Position numbers and translations under genes: made by a program
Shown: positions 5,701 to 10,891 of the stretch, in pieces
Layout of the letters: each line of letters begins with the position of its first letter
How positions within the stretch are numbered: the first letter of the stretch is position 1
Origin: JAJQBJ01 sp964387095
GTDB lineage: Bacteria; Bacillota; Clostridia; Oscillospirales; Oscillospiraceae
Assembly (NCBI GenBank): GCA_964387095.1
Contig: CAYLVH010000062.1
Coordinates: forward strand, 1 to 10,891
Reading direction: 5' to 3'
Length of the DNA stretch: 10,891 bases
Notes under the pieces: model-generated
What the model saw: only the letters and a program-made list of their open reading frames with translations
The model's database searches: none
Told to the model about the DNA's origin: nothing

Positions 5701-6912
5701 TCAGGCCAGTTTCTCATCCAGCCGCTGGCGAACCGCCCCCAGGAATTCTAAGGAGGACAGTTTTTTTGCCGGGACCTCCCCCTCCCACAGGGCCGCCAGG
5801 TCCCCGGTCATCTCCCCCGCCTGGATGGTCTCCACGCTGGCGGCTTCCAGCTTGTCCGCGAAGATGCATAGCTCCGGGATGCCATCCAGCTCGCCCCGCT
5901 TGCGCAGGGCCCCGGACCAGGCGTAGATGGTGGCCATGGGGTTGGTGGAGGTCTCCTCCCCCTTCAAATACTTGTAGTAGTGGCGGGTAACGGTGCCGTG
6001 GGCGGCCTCGTACTCATAGTTTCCGTCAGGAGAAACCAGAACGGAGGTCATCATAGCCAGGGAGCCAAAAGCTGTGGAAACCATATCGCTCATCACATCA
6101 CCGTCATAGTTCTTGCAGGCCCAGATAAAGCCGCCCTTGGAGCGCATGACCCGGGCCACGGCGTCGTCAATCAGGGTGTAGAAATACGCAATGCCCAGCT
6201 CCTGGAACTTGGCCTGATACTCCGTGGCATAGATTTCAGCGAAAATATCCTTGAAGGTGTGGTCATACTTCTTAGAAATCGTGTCCTTGGTGGCAAACCA
6301 CAGGTCCTGCTTTGTGTCAACGGCATACTGGAAGCAGGAGCGGGCAAAGGAGGAAATGGAGCTATCCTTGTTGTACTGGCCCTGGAGAACACCGGCACAC
6401 TCGAAATCGTAGATCTTCTCCTCCACCCTCGTGCCGTCCTGGCCCACAAAGGTCAGGGTAGCCGTGCCGGGGCCGGGGACCCGGAGCTCGCCGGCCTTGT
6501 ACACGTCCCCGTATGCATGACGGGCGATGGTGATGGGGACCTTCCAGTTCCTCACCACGGGAGAAATCCCCTTGACCATGATGGGCGCCCGGAACACCGT
6601 GCCGTCCAGAATGGCCCGGATGGTGCCGTTGGGGCTTTTCCACATCCGGGACAGCTTATACTCCTCCACCCGCTGGGCATTGGGGGTGATGGTGGCACAC
6701 TTGACCGCCACGCCGTACTTCTTAACGGCATTGGCAGCGTCGATAGTCACCTGATCCTTTGTCTCCTCCCGATGGGGCAGACCCAGGTCGTAATATTCCG
6801 TCTTTAAATCGATGTTGGGCAGCAACAGCTCCTCCTTGATCTGTTTCCAGAGGATGCGGGTCATCTCATCGCCGTCCATCTCCACCAGGGGGGTGATCAT
6901 TTGGATTTTCAT
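5701..6912 (-). CDS. icd: NADP-dependent isocitrate dehydrogenase (eukaryote-like type)
   Basis: A 403-aa enzyme converting isocitrate to 2-oxoglutarate, CO2 and NADPH in the cytoplasm. It belongs to the homodimeric subfamily close to mitochondrial/cytosolic IDH rather than to E. coli Icd. Evidence is TPNAQRVEEYKLSRMWKSPN (76-95), SPNGTIRAILDGTVFR with substrate residues Ser93, Asn95 and Arg99, Arg131 in ITIARHAYGD, metal-binding Asp249/250 and Asp272/276 in NYDGDVMSD, and the NADP loop AAHGTVTRHY (303-312) followed by TSTNPMATIYAW. Length is normal. AAGGAG upstream supports the Met at 6912. It supplies 2-oxoglutarate for glutamate synthesis and NADPH. Coupling with rubrerythrin downstream suggests linkage to peroxide defence, by inference. 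Driven by the promoter at 6948-6976. Confidence 0.96.
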   Translation of the reverse strand: MKIQMITPLVEMDGDEMTRILWKQIKEELLLPNIDLKTEYYDLGLPHREETKDQVTIDAANAVKKYGVAVKCATITPNAQRVEEYKLSRMWKSPNGTIRAILDGTVFRAPIMVKGISPVVRNWKVPITIARHAYGDVYKAGELRVPGPGTATLTFVGQDGTRVEEKIYDFECAGVLQGQYNKDSSISSFARSCFQYAVDTKQDLWFATKDTISKKYDHTFKDIFAEIYATEYQAKFQELGIAYFYTLIDDAVARVMRSKGGFIWACKNYDGDVMSDMVSTAFGSLAMMTSVLVSPDGNYEYEAAHGTVTRHYYKYLKGEETSTNPMATIYAWSGALRKRGELDGIPELCIFADKLEAASVETIQAGEMTGDLAALWEGEVPAKKLSSLEFLGAVRQRLDEKLA

Positions 6913-6947
6913 GGTAAAGTCTCCTTGTGCGAATTTAGATTGGATTC

Positions 6948-6976
6948 ATTATACCAGTAGGGGCAAAAAATTACAA
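6948..6976 (-). promoter_or_regulatory. Sigma-A promoter of isocitrate dehydrogenase
   Basis: Minus strand TTGTAA (6971-6976), 17-bp spacer, TATAAT (6948-6953), with TG one base before the -10 (extended -10). It lies 35 bp upstream of the ATG at 6912, in the 195-bp gap after the XdhC gene. I see no convincing terminator for XdhC in that gap. Confidence 0.75.
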
Positions 6977-7107
6977 TTCCATTTTAAAATCCCCTGAAAA
7001 ACAAAATCCTACCATTCATCTCTCAGAAGAAATTTGAGGGTTGGATATCTGTTCGTCTTTTGATAGGCTGGAGTTGGGACCGGATCCCGTTCTGCGCCCT
7101 CCCATGG

Positions 7108-8040
7108 CTACTGATTCTCCACCGGCTGGAACATCAGCTCCATCATGCCGCCGCAGGCCATGGCGCCCGCTTCCCCGTTGCCGGAACGGAAGGAGCGGAC
7201 GGTGAACCCCTTCATCGTCCGGGCCAACTGGATGGACTGGTATTCCACAATTCCGCCGCCCACGGTGCCGTACAGGCTGCCGTCCCGGCACAGCAGCAGC
7301 TTGCTGCCGGAACCTCGGGGCGCGGACCCCTCCTTCCGGAGAACCGTCACCAGGACCCCTTTGCAGTCCGGCTTTTCCAACCGGGCCAGCAGGTCGGAGG
7401 GGATGTGGTTCACCGGCTGGCTGTGAAGCTGCTGAATCAGCTCCCCCACGATGCTGATGGCAATTTCCTCCGGTGTCTCCCCGCCGATATCCAGCCCCAC
7501 TGGGGATTTCAGGCAGTTGATCTGTTCCTGGGAAAAGCCGTCCCGGTCTAACCATTGGCGGATCATGGCGGACTTCCTGCGGCTGCCCAACATGCCTACA
7601 AAACGGAAGGGACGGCGGAGCACCTGGGATACGCAGTGGTAGTCACTTGTGTGGCTATTGGTGGTCACCAGATAATAGGCCGGTTCCGGCGGAAGGACAG
7701 CGCTGAGATCGTCAAAGGGTGCTTCCATCAATTCAGTTCCCGGGGGATAGCGGGCCGGGTCCAGAAGCTCCGTCCGAAAATCCACTGCCCGCACCCGGAA
7801 GCCAACATAGGAAGCCACATGTGCCACGGCGGTTCCCACATGGCCCGCGCCGATAATCACAACCTTAGCGGGCCGGGCATATGCTTCCACGTAGCAGCGC
7901 TGCCCACTGAACTCAGTGCAGCCAAAGGCCCGCGTATCTGGATTCAAAATACACCGGCCGGCATGAGGGCCCTCCAAAATGGTACATAATTTGGCAGGTT
8001 TCCCCTGTTTCATGGCTTCTATGATGGGACGAAAGTTCAT
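7108..8040 (-). CDS. XdhC/CoxI-family protein with reversed domain order
   Basis: A 310-aa protein related to XdhC, the factor that binds and inserts sulfurated molybdenum cofactor into xanthine dehydrogenase-type hydroxylases. Residues ~50-205 form the Rossmann (XdhC_C) part: VIIGAGHVGTAVAHVASYVG, then TTNSHTSDYH, FVGMLGSRRKSAM and GLDIGGETPEEIAISIVGE. Residues ~227-306 form the XdhC_CoxI part (VLVTVLRKEGSAPRGSGSK, GTVGGGIVEY, MACGGMMELMF with Cys296). The usual XdhC order is CoxI first and Rossmann second, so this protein is permuted. The first 45 residues (IIEAMKQGKPAKLCTILEG…) may be a worn CoxI copy. Start 8040 is chosen for GGAAGAGGG upstream; the longer frame to 8190 crosses a terminator. 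No molybdenum hydroxylase gene is nearby, so its client is unknown. Confidence 0.85.
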   Translation of the reverse strand: MNFRPIIEAMKQGKPAKLCTILEGPHAGRCILNPDTRAFGCTEFSGQRCYVEAYARPAKVVIIGAGHVGTAVAHVASYVGFRVRAVDFRTELLDPARYPPGTELMEAPFDDLSAVLPPEPAYYLVTTNSHTSDYHCVSQVLRRPFRFVGMLGSRRKSAMIRQWLDRDGFSQEQINCLKSPVGLDIGGETPEEIAISIVGELIQQLHSQPVNHIPSDLLARLEKPDCKGVLVTVLRKEGSAPRGSGSKLLLCRDGSLYGTVGGGIVEYQSIQLARTMKGFTVRSFRSGNGEAGAMACGGMMELMFQPVENQ

Positions 8041-8060
8041 GATAAAATTCCCTCTTCCGT

Positions 8061-8090
8061 AAAAACGGCCCGGCAAAAAAGCCGGGCCGT
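8061..8090 (-). terminator. Rho-independent terminator after the NlpC/P60 gene
   Basis: Perfect 10-bp GC-rich stem ACGGCCCGGC/GCCGGGCCGT (8065-8074 and 8081-8090) with a 6-nt loop, followed on the minus strand by a T run. It is 17 bp past the stop of the peptidoglycan hydrolase and only 20 bp before the XdhC start. Confidence 0.92.
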
Positions 8091-8107
8091 CGTACTTTTG
8101 CTTGGGA

Positions 8108-9532
8108 TCAGATGATGCGGCGAACCACGAAACCGGAACGGTTGGGGTTGACCGAGCTGATGATAATGCCAGTGGAGGAGCTTGCAGCATTGACCATCAA
8201 GCCGTCGCCGATGTAGATGCCGGTGTGTCCACCGGAGGGGGATGCGCTGGAATAGTAGCAGATCACGTCGCCGGGCTGCGCCTCAGAATAGCTGACGCTA
8301 CGGCCGCAGCTTCTCAGGGAGTAGGAGCTATGGGGCAGGCTATAACCGAAGTACGCATACACGGCCATGACGAAGCCGGAACAATCGACGCCGTCGGTCA
8401 GGCTGGTGCCGCCCCAGACATAGGGGTTGCCGATAAACTGGCAGGCATAGGCAGCGATCTGGGCCCCCAAGGCGCTGTTGGAGGAACTGGAACTGGAACC
8501 GGAGCTGCTGCTACTGGAACTGCTAGAGGAACCGGAGCTGCTTTCCTCAGAAGAGCCGGAGCTGGAACTGCCGGAGGAGCCGGAGCTGCTTTCCTCAGAA
8601 GAGCCGGAGCTGCTTTCGCCGGAAGAACTCTCAGAGCTGCTCGCCGCAGCCTTCTGCGCCTCTTCCTCCTGCTTCTGGCGCTCTTCCTCTTCTTTCTTTC
8701 TCTGTTCTTCCTCTTCGATCTGCTTTTGCAGAGCGGCAATCTGGTTCTCGTACTTCTCCTGGGACTCAACGATATCATCTTCCAGTGCCGCGGACAGATC
8801 CTTCAGCTCTGCCATCTTGTCCGCGTACAGGCTCTCATTGGCGCGGATCTCAGCCAACAAAACCTCAACCTGGTCGTAGGCCTCCTGAACCTGGGTCTGC
8901 TGATCCTCCAGGTCGGCCAGGGCATCTTCCTTGGCAGCCTTTTCATCCTCGAGCTGCGCCTTGGTGTCAGACACCTCCTGGCGCGCGGCGGCCAGCTGGT
9001 CCATGACCCAATTGTCATAGTCCATAACCTCGCGGATAAACATGATGCGATCCAGCAGGTCAGAGAAGCTGTCAGCGTCGAAGATAATGGTCCAATAGGA
9101 GGTGACGCTGTTCTCCTCCATGGCCCGGACGCGCTCACAGAACAGGTCGTAATATTCGGCCTCTTTCTCCTGGGCCTCTTCCAGCTTGACCTCTGTGTCC
9201 GCAATCTGAACCTCATACTCCTCAATAATTGCCCGGGTGTTGTCAATCTGGCTTTCCAAGAGCTCAGCCTGCTGCTGATAGAGAAGCAGCTGCTCAACTG
9301 CGGAGTTCTCTTGGACGCTCAGTTCATCCAACTGAGCCTGGACATCCGCCTGCTGGCTCTGGAGCTCCGCCTGCTCGGCCTGCATTTCCTCAATCTCGGC
9401 GGCAGTTGCATCAATATCATCCTGGGTGATGGCGGCGGCGGAAGAGATGACAGAGGTAATCATCAGGACAGCCAGAAGCAAGGCGGTCAATCGACGATAT
9501 AGGCTCTTACTATGTAAGGTGCGGTTTTTCAT
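8108..9532 (-). CDS. Secreted coiled-coil NlpC/P60 peptidoglycan hydrolase
   Basis: A 474-aa exported protein. Residues 1-34 are a signal peptide (KSLYRRLTALLLAVLMITS core, SSAAA cleavage region). Residues ~36-295 form a long Glu/Gln/Ala coiled coil of the CwlO/PcsB N-terminal type, ending in a charged EEEEQRKKEEEERQKQEEEA helix. Residues ~297-353 are an almost pure Ser/Gly/Glu linker. The C-terminal NlpC/P60 domain (354-474) has catalytic Cys384 in GVDCSGFV, His436 in GGHTGIYIG and likely third polar residue Asn448. Such enzymes cut the D-Glu to meso-DAP (or Lys) bond in stem peptides during growth and separation. Their coiled coil often docks on FtsEX for activation, which is family knowledge. 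TGGAGG lies before the ATG. It has its own strong promoter and terminator, so it is monocistronic. Confidence 0.95.
   Translation of the reverse strand: MKNRTLHSKSLYRRLTALLLAVLMITSVISSAAAITQDDIDATAAEIEEMQAEQAELQSQQADVQAQLDELSVQENSAVEQLLLYQQQAELLESQIDNTRAIIEEYEVQIADTEVKLEEAQEKEAEYYDLFCERVRAMEENSVTSYWTIIFDADSFSDLLDRIMFIREVMDYDNWVMDQLAAARQEVSDTKAQLEDEKAAKEDALADLEDQQTQVQEAYDQVEVLLAEIRANESLYADKMAELKDLSAALEDDIVESQEKYENQIAALQKQIEEEEQRKKEEEERQKQEEEAQKAAASSSESSSGESSSGSSEESSSGSSGSSSSGSSEESSSGSSSSSSSSSSGSSSSSSNSALGAQIAAYACQFIGNPYVWGGTSLTDGVDCSGFVMAVYAYFGYSLPHSSYSLRSCGRSVSYSEAQPGDVICYYSSASPSGGHTGIYIGDGLMVNAASSSTGIIISSVNPNRSGFVVRRII
8532..8612. repeat. Two identical 33-bp direct repeats in the Ser-rich linker
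   Basis: Positions 8532-8564 and 8580-8612 are identical, offset by 48 bp (16 codons), within the linker coding region, and encode Ser/Gly/Glu runs. In-frame spacing means recombination would change linker length without breaking the gene. Confidence 0.85.
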
Positions 9533-9592
9533 AAGTATAGTCCTCCATGTAGGTAGCGGCTTCTATGTCGCGAACAGGAAGTACGCAACTGG

Positions 9593-9605
9593 TTACAATT
9601 TGTAA
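9593..9605. promoter_or_regulatory. Palindrome at the NlpC/P60 transcription start
   Basis: TTACAATTTGTAA is a perfect 6+1+6 inverted repeat. It begins two bases downstream of the -10 box of the minus-strand promoter and covers the expected start near 9601, a position suited to a repressor. No regulator is identified. Confidence 0.4.
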
Positions 9606-9607
9606 TT

Positions 9608-9636
9608 ATTATAGGCTGTCCTTCGGCATTTGTCAA
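9608..9636 (-). promoter_or_regulatory. Consensus sigma-A promoter of the NlpC/P60 gene
   Basis: Minus strand TTGACA (9631-9636), 17-bp spacer and TATAAT (9608-9613) match the sigma-A consensus at all twelve positions. The leader to the ATG at 9532 is about 70 nt. This suggests strong constitutive expression, perhaps tempered by the palindrome at the start. Confidence 0.92.
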
Positions 9637-9707
9637 GGGAAAACCGTATTTTTAACAAAAACGAGAATTTTTTCAGCTTCGATTCGCAGATTCATGGGGA
9701 AAACGCC

Positions 9708-9717
9708 GGGGGGGGGG
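9708..9717. repeat. Run of ten G in the divergent intergenic region
   Basis: Ten G (9708-9717), then T and seven A (9719-9725), lie in the 309-bp gap between the divergent NlpC/P60 and 196-aa genes, about 21 bp upstream of a possible plus-strand -35 box. Such a tract is prone to slippage. Apart from this tract and the two promoter regions I see nothing else in this gap. Confidence 0.8.
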
Positions 9718-9738
9718 TAAAAAAAGCGCAAAGAATAC

Positions 9739-9767
9739 TTGTATCGGCGGTGAAATTATGATATGTT
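9739..9767 (+). promoter_or_regulatory. Possible promoter of the 196-aa gene
   Basis: TTGTAT (9739-9744), 17-bp spacer, TATGTT (9762-9767), about 75 bp before the ATG. The -10 is weak. GATAAT at 9776-9781 is an alternative -10 without a clear -35. Confidence 0.35.
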
Positions 9768-9841
9768 TATTGCATGATAATAAATGAACGGCAAACCCGC
9801 TCGTTCAGGATCCAAATACATCTTTACAGGAGGCTATTCTT

Positions 9842-10432
9842 ATGGGAAGGGCACAAGCATTATTTGACCGCGCGGTGGCCAGCTATGATAGGGGAATTAA
9901 GCTGATCAAGGAGATGGACATCCTCTATCAGAATGTGGCCAACAAGGCCGACCCCGGCCGTAAGGGCTATGATCCCAAGGTAACCTTGGCCCAATTCGAC
10001 TGGATCTTGCAGGCGATCCTGCTGAGCGAATCCCTCAGCGACGGTGACTTTGACCGGCTGGAGCGCCAGTTCGTGGACAAGATCACGGATTACGGAGATC
10101 TGCTGACCTATATTGCCAAAAAGACCGGCGGTGAGCTGAAACTGACCTGGGATAGCATCGCCCAATTGGATGGCAAAACCCAGGCGAAGCTGGTTGCCAT
10201 TCTGCCCACTCTGCTGGACGAGACCTGTGACAGCTTTGTCGGCCCCCTGGCTTTGGTTGAGAGCGCCCTGGGCCAGTATGATTTCCTGAAGGCTCTAGTC
10301 TCCGTCATCGGTGAGATCGGCGCCGCGCTGGCCAGTGTGGACGGCAGAACCGAGAAGAGCGAGGCCGAGTTCTGCGCCATTATGGCAAACAAGCTGCTGG
10401 TGGAGCGTTGGAACAAGCTGAAGGGCCGGTAA
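9842..10432 (+). CDS. Helical 196-aa protein of unknown function, TerB-like C-terminus
   Basis: I do not recognise this family with certainty. ATG 9842 follows an excellent ACAGGAGG ribosome site, and codon use matches the neighbours, so it is a real gene. It has no signal peptide or membrane segment, and it is predicted almost all alpha-helical. Two halves each contain a short acidic turn: LLSESLSDGDFDRLERQFVD (60-79) and the stretch VIGEIGAALASVDGRTEKSE (155-174). The latter resembles the DG-x(2)-x(2)-E metal-binding turn of TerB/DUF533-like helical bundles (tellurite resistance and stress-related). That assignment is tentative. It is transcribed alone, divergent from the peptidoglycan hydrolase, and is followed 74 bp later by a terminator. 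Confidence 0.8.
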   Translation: MGRAQALFDRAVASYDRGIKLIKEMDILYQNVANKADPGRKGYDPKVTLAQFDWILQAILLSESLSDGDFDRLERQFVDKITDYGDLLTYIAKKTGGELKLTWDSIAQLDGKTQAKLVAILPTLLDETCDSFVGPLALVESALGQYDFLKALVSVIGEIGAALASVDGRTEKSEAEFCAIMANKLLVERWNKLKGR

Positions 10433-10505
10433 TCCCTCCAAGATAGTATGATTAAAAAGGAGGCCCCGTTAAGCGTGGTTCCGTAAGAAAACATTTATGT
10501 GAGAG

Positions 10506-10541
10506 AATCGGCGTAGTTTAGGCTACGCCGGTTTTCTTTTT
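10506..10541 (+). terminator. Rho-independent terminator, plus strand
   Basis: Stem CGGCGTAG (10509-10516)/CTACGCCG (10523-10530) with loop TTTAGG, extendable by two A-T pairs and a G-T pair, then TTTTCTTTTT (10532-10541). Minus-strand flanks lack a T run, so it works on the plus strand. It can end the 196-aa gene transcript, although it lies in the tail of the recombinase remnant. Confidence 0.75.
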
Positions 10542-10839
10542 GGGCTGCTTGGGATTGCTCCCTTGCTTCCTCAAAATCAAATGCGCCAATAAAGTTATAG
10601 ACAATCTCAATTTCTCTGACCTTGATGCGCGGCTCGTTCTTGTCTGGCGTGTAAACTTCGGAGATATAAATTTTCTCCACAAACTCCCGGAGAATAGAGG
10701 CGTCAAGCTGCTGCATATCCGTATATTTGCCCGCTTCGATATAGTCGCGGCCCAGCCTCGACAGGTCTTTGCACAGGGCGATATTGATTTTCCCGTCCCT
10801 GGCGTCCTGCACCAGCTGGTTGAACCCGGGCCGGTCGAA
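10518..10839 (-). pseudogene. TnpX-like large serine recombinase, internally deleted remnant
   Basis: Minus-strand frame reads FDRPGFNQLVQDARDGKINI, then ALCKDLSRLGRDYIEAGKYTD, the end of the serine-recombinase catalytic domain of Tn4451/Tn1549-type integrases. It then jumps at about 10715 to LDASILREFVEKIYISEV and REIEIVYNFIGAFDFEEA, the normal C-terminus. Several hundred residues (the recombinase and zinc-ribbon region) are missing in frame. The N-terminal part with the catalytic Ser is also absent: sequence beyond about 10840 does not continue the usual DDGxxGT motif and reaches a stop near 10882. The neighbouring frame ends KKKTGVA at a TAA (10518-10520), which looks like the natural end, so a slip in the A-rich run opposite 10532-10541 is likely; unslipped, the frame stops at 10495. 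It is not functional. Confidence 0.8.
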
Positions 10840-10891
10840 AGATAGGGTTAGATAACGATACTTTTTGAAACACAGGAAAAATCAAGGTTTT

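Noticed and set aside
6977..7107. Terminator or small RNA after the XdhC gene
   Set aside because: Only short 4-bp stems without a T run could be found. No convincing structure.
8041..8190. N-terminal extension of the XdhC protein to 8190
   Set aside because: It runs through the terminator hairpin and into the NlpC/P60 gene; no homology-like sequence in it.
8478..8879. Glu/Leu repeat protein on the plus strand
   Set aside because: It is the other-frame reading of the Ser/Gly linker repeats.
8102..9502. 466-codon plus-strand open frame opposite the NlpC/P60 gene
   Set aside because: Its Gly/Thr/Ala and Leu-rich runs are the antisense of the Ser-rich linker and coiled coil. The minus-strand protein has a signal peptide, catalytic motifs, promoter and terminator.
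9590..9612. WalR-type box (TGTWA-like direct repeat) at the hydrolase promoter
   Set aside because: Such boxes regulate CwlO-type genes in Bacillus, but here the TGTAA motifs are inverted, one per strand, not the required direct repeat. Only the palindrome is reported.
1..10891. CRISPR array, tRNA or rRNA genes, insertion sequence with intact ends
   Set aside because: No regularly spaced repeats, cloverleaf or rRNA-like sequence, or transposase with terminal inverted repeats was seen on either strand.

Overview
The window looks like chromosomal DNA of a GC-rich, anaerobic gut Firmicute, probably an Oscillospiraceae-type Clostridium (Flavonifractor/Lawsonibacter-like). The reasons are strong AGGAGG-type ribosome sites, sigma-A promoters with 17-bp spacers, a rubrerythrin, an Old-Yellow-Enzyme/4Fe-4S/FAD reductase, an orphan XdhC-family protein, and decayed pieces of Firmicute conjugative elements at both ends. 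Nearly all genes lie on the minus strand. The taxonomic placement is inference.

Left edge (1-430): the 3' end of an upstream reading frame overlaps by ATGA a short broken ORF that looks like the N-terminus of a membrane anti-sigma-like protein. It is cut off by a roughly 230-bp fragment of a VirD4/TraG conjugative coupling protein on the minus strand, which itself appears frameshifted.

Region 429-4857 is a probable five-gene minus-strand operon. The order is an OYE-family multidomain flavin reductase, an internally deleted short-chain dehydrogenase (SDR), a LysR regulator, a complete SDR and a Dabb (A/B barrel) protein. Gene gaps are 63, 15, 27 and 19 bp. A sigma-A promoter (TTGCTG-17-TATAAT) lies in front, with an imperfect dyad centred near -65, where LysR regulators usually bind. 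The set resembles reductive gut pathways for steroids, bile acids, flavonoids or related dietary compounds, but the substrate cannot be read from the sequence.

Region 4994-6976 holds NADP-isocitrate dehydrogenase followed by rubrerythrin, driven by an extended -10 promoter and closed by a strong terminator. The rubrerythrin leader has a 10-bp inverted repeat that would bury the start codon, and a 10-codon Cys-Pro-Tyr-Cys mini-ORF overlapping the upstream arm.

Region 7108-9636 holds an XdhC-family protein with its domains in the reverse of the usual order, and a secreted coiled-coil/NlpC-P60 peptidoglycan hydrolase with a Ser-rich linker and a near-perfect sigma-A promoter. The 309-bp gap 9533-9841 contains divergent promoters and a run of ten G. 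It is followed on the plus strand by a helical 196-aa protein of unknown function with a TerB-like C-terminal motif.

Right edge (10495-10891): a plus-strand terminator overlaps a decayed TnpX-like large serine recombinase that retains part of the catalytic domain joined directly to its C-terminus. Conjugative-element debris therefore flanks an otherwise ordinary chromosomal block.
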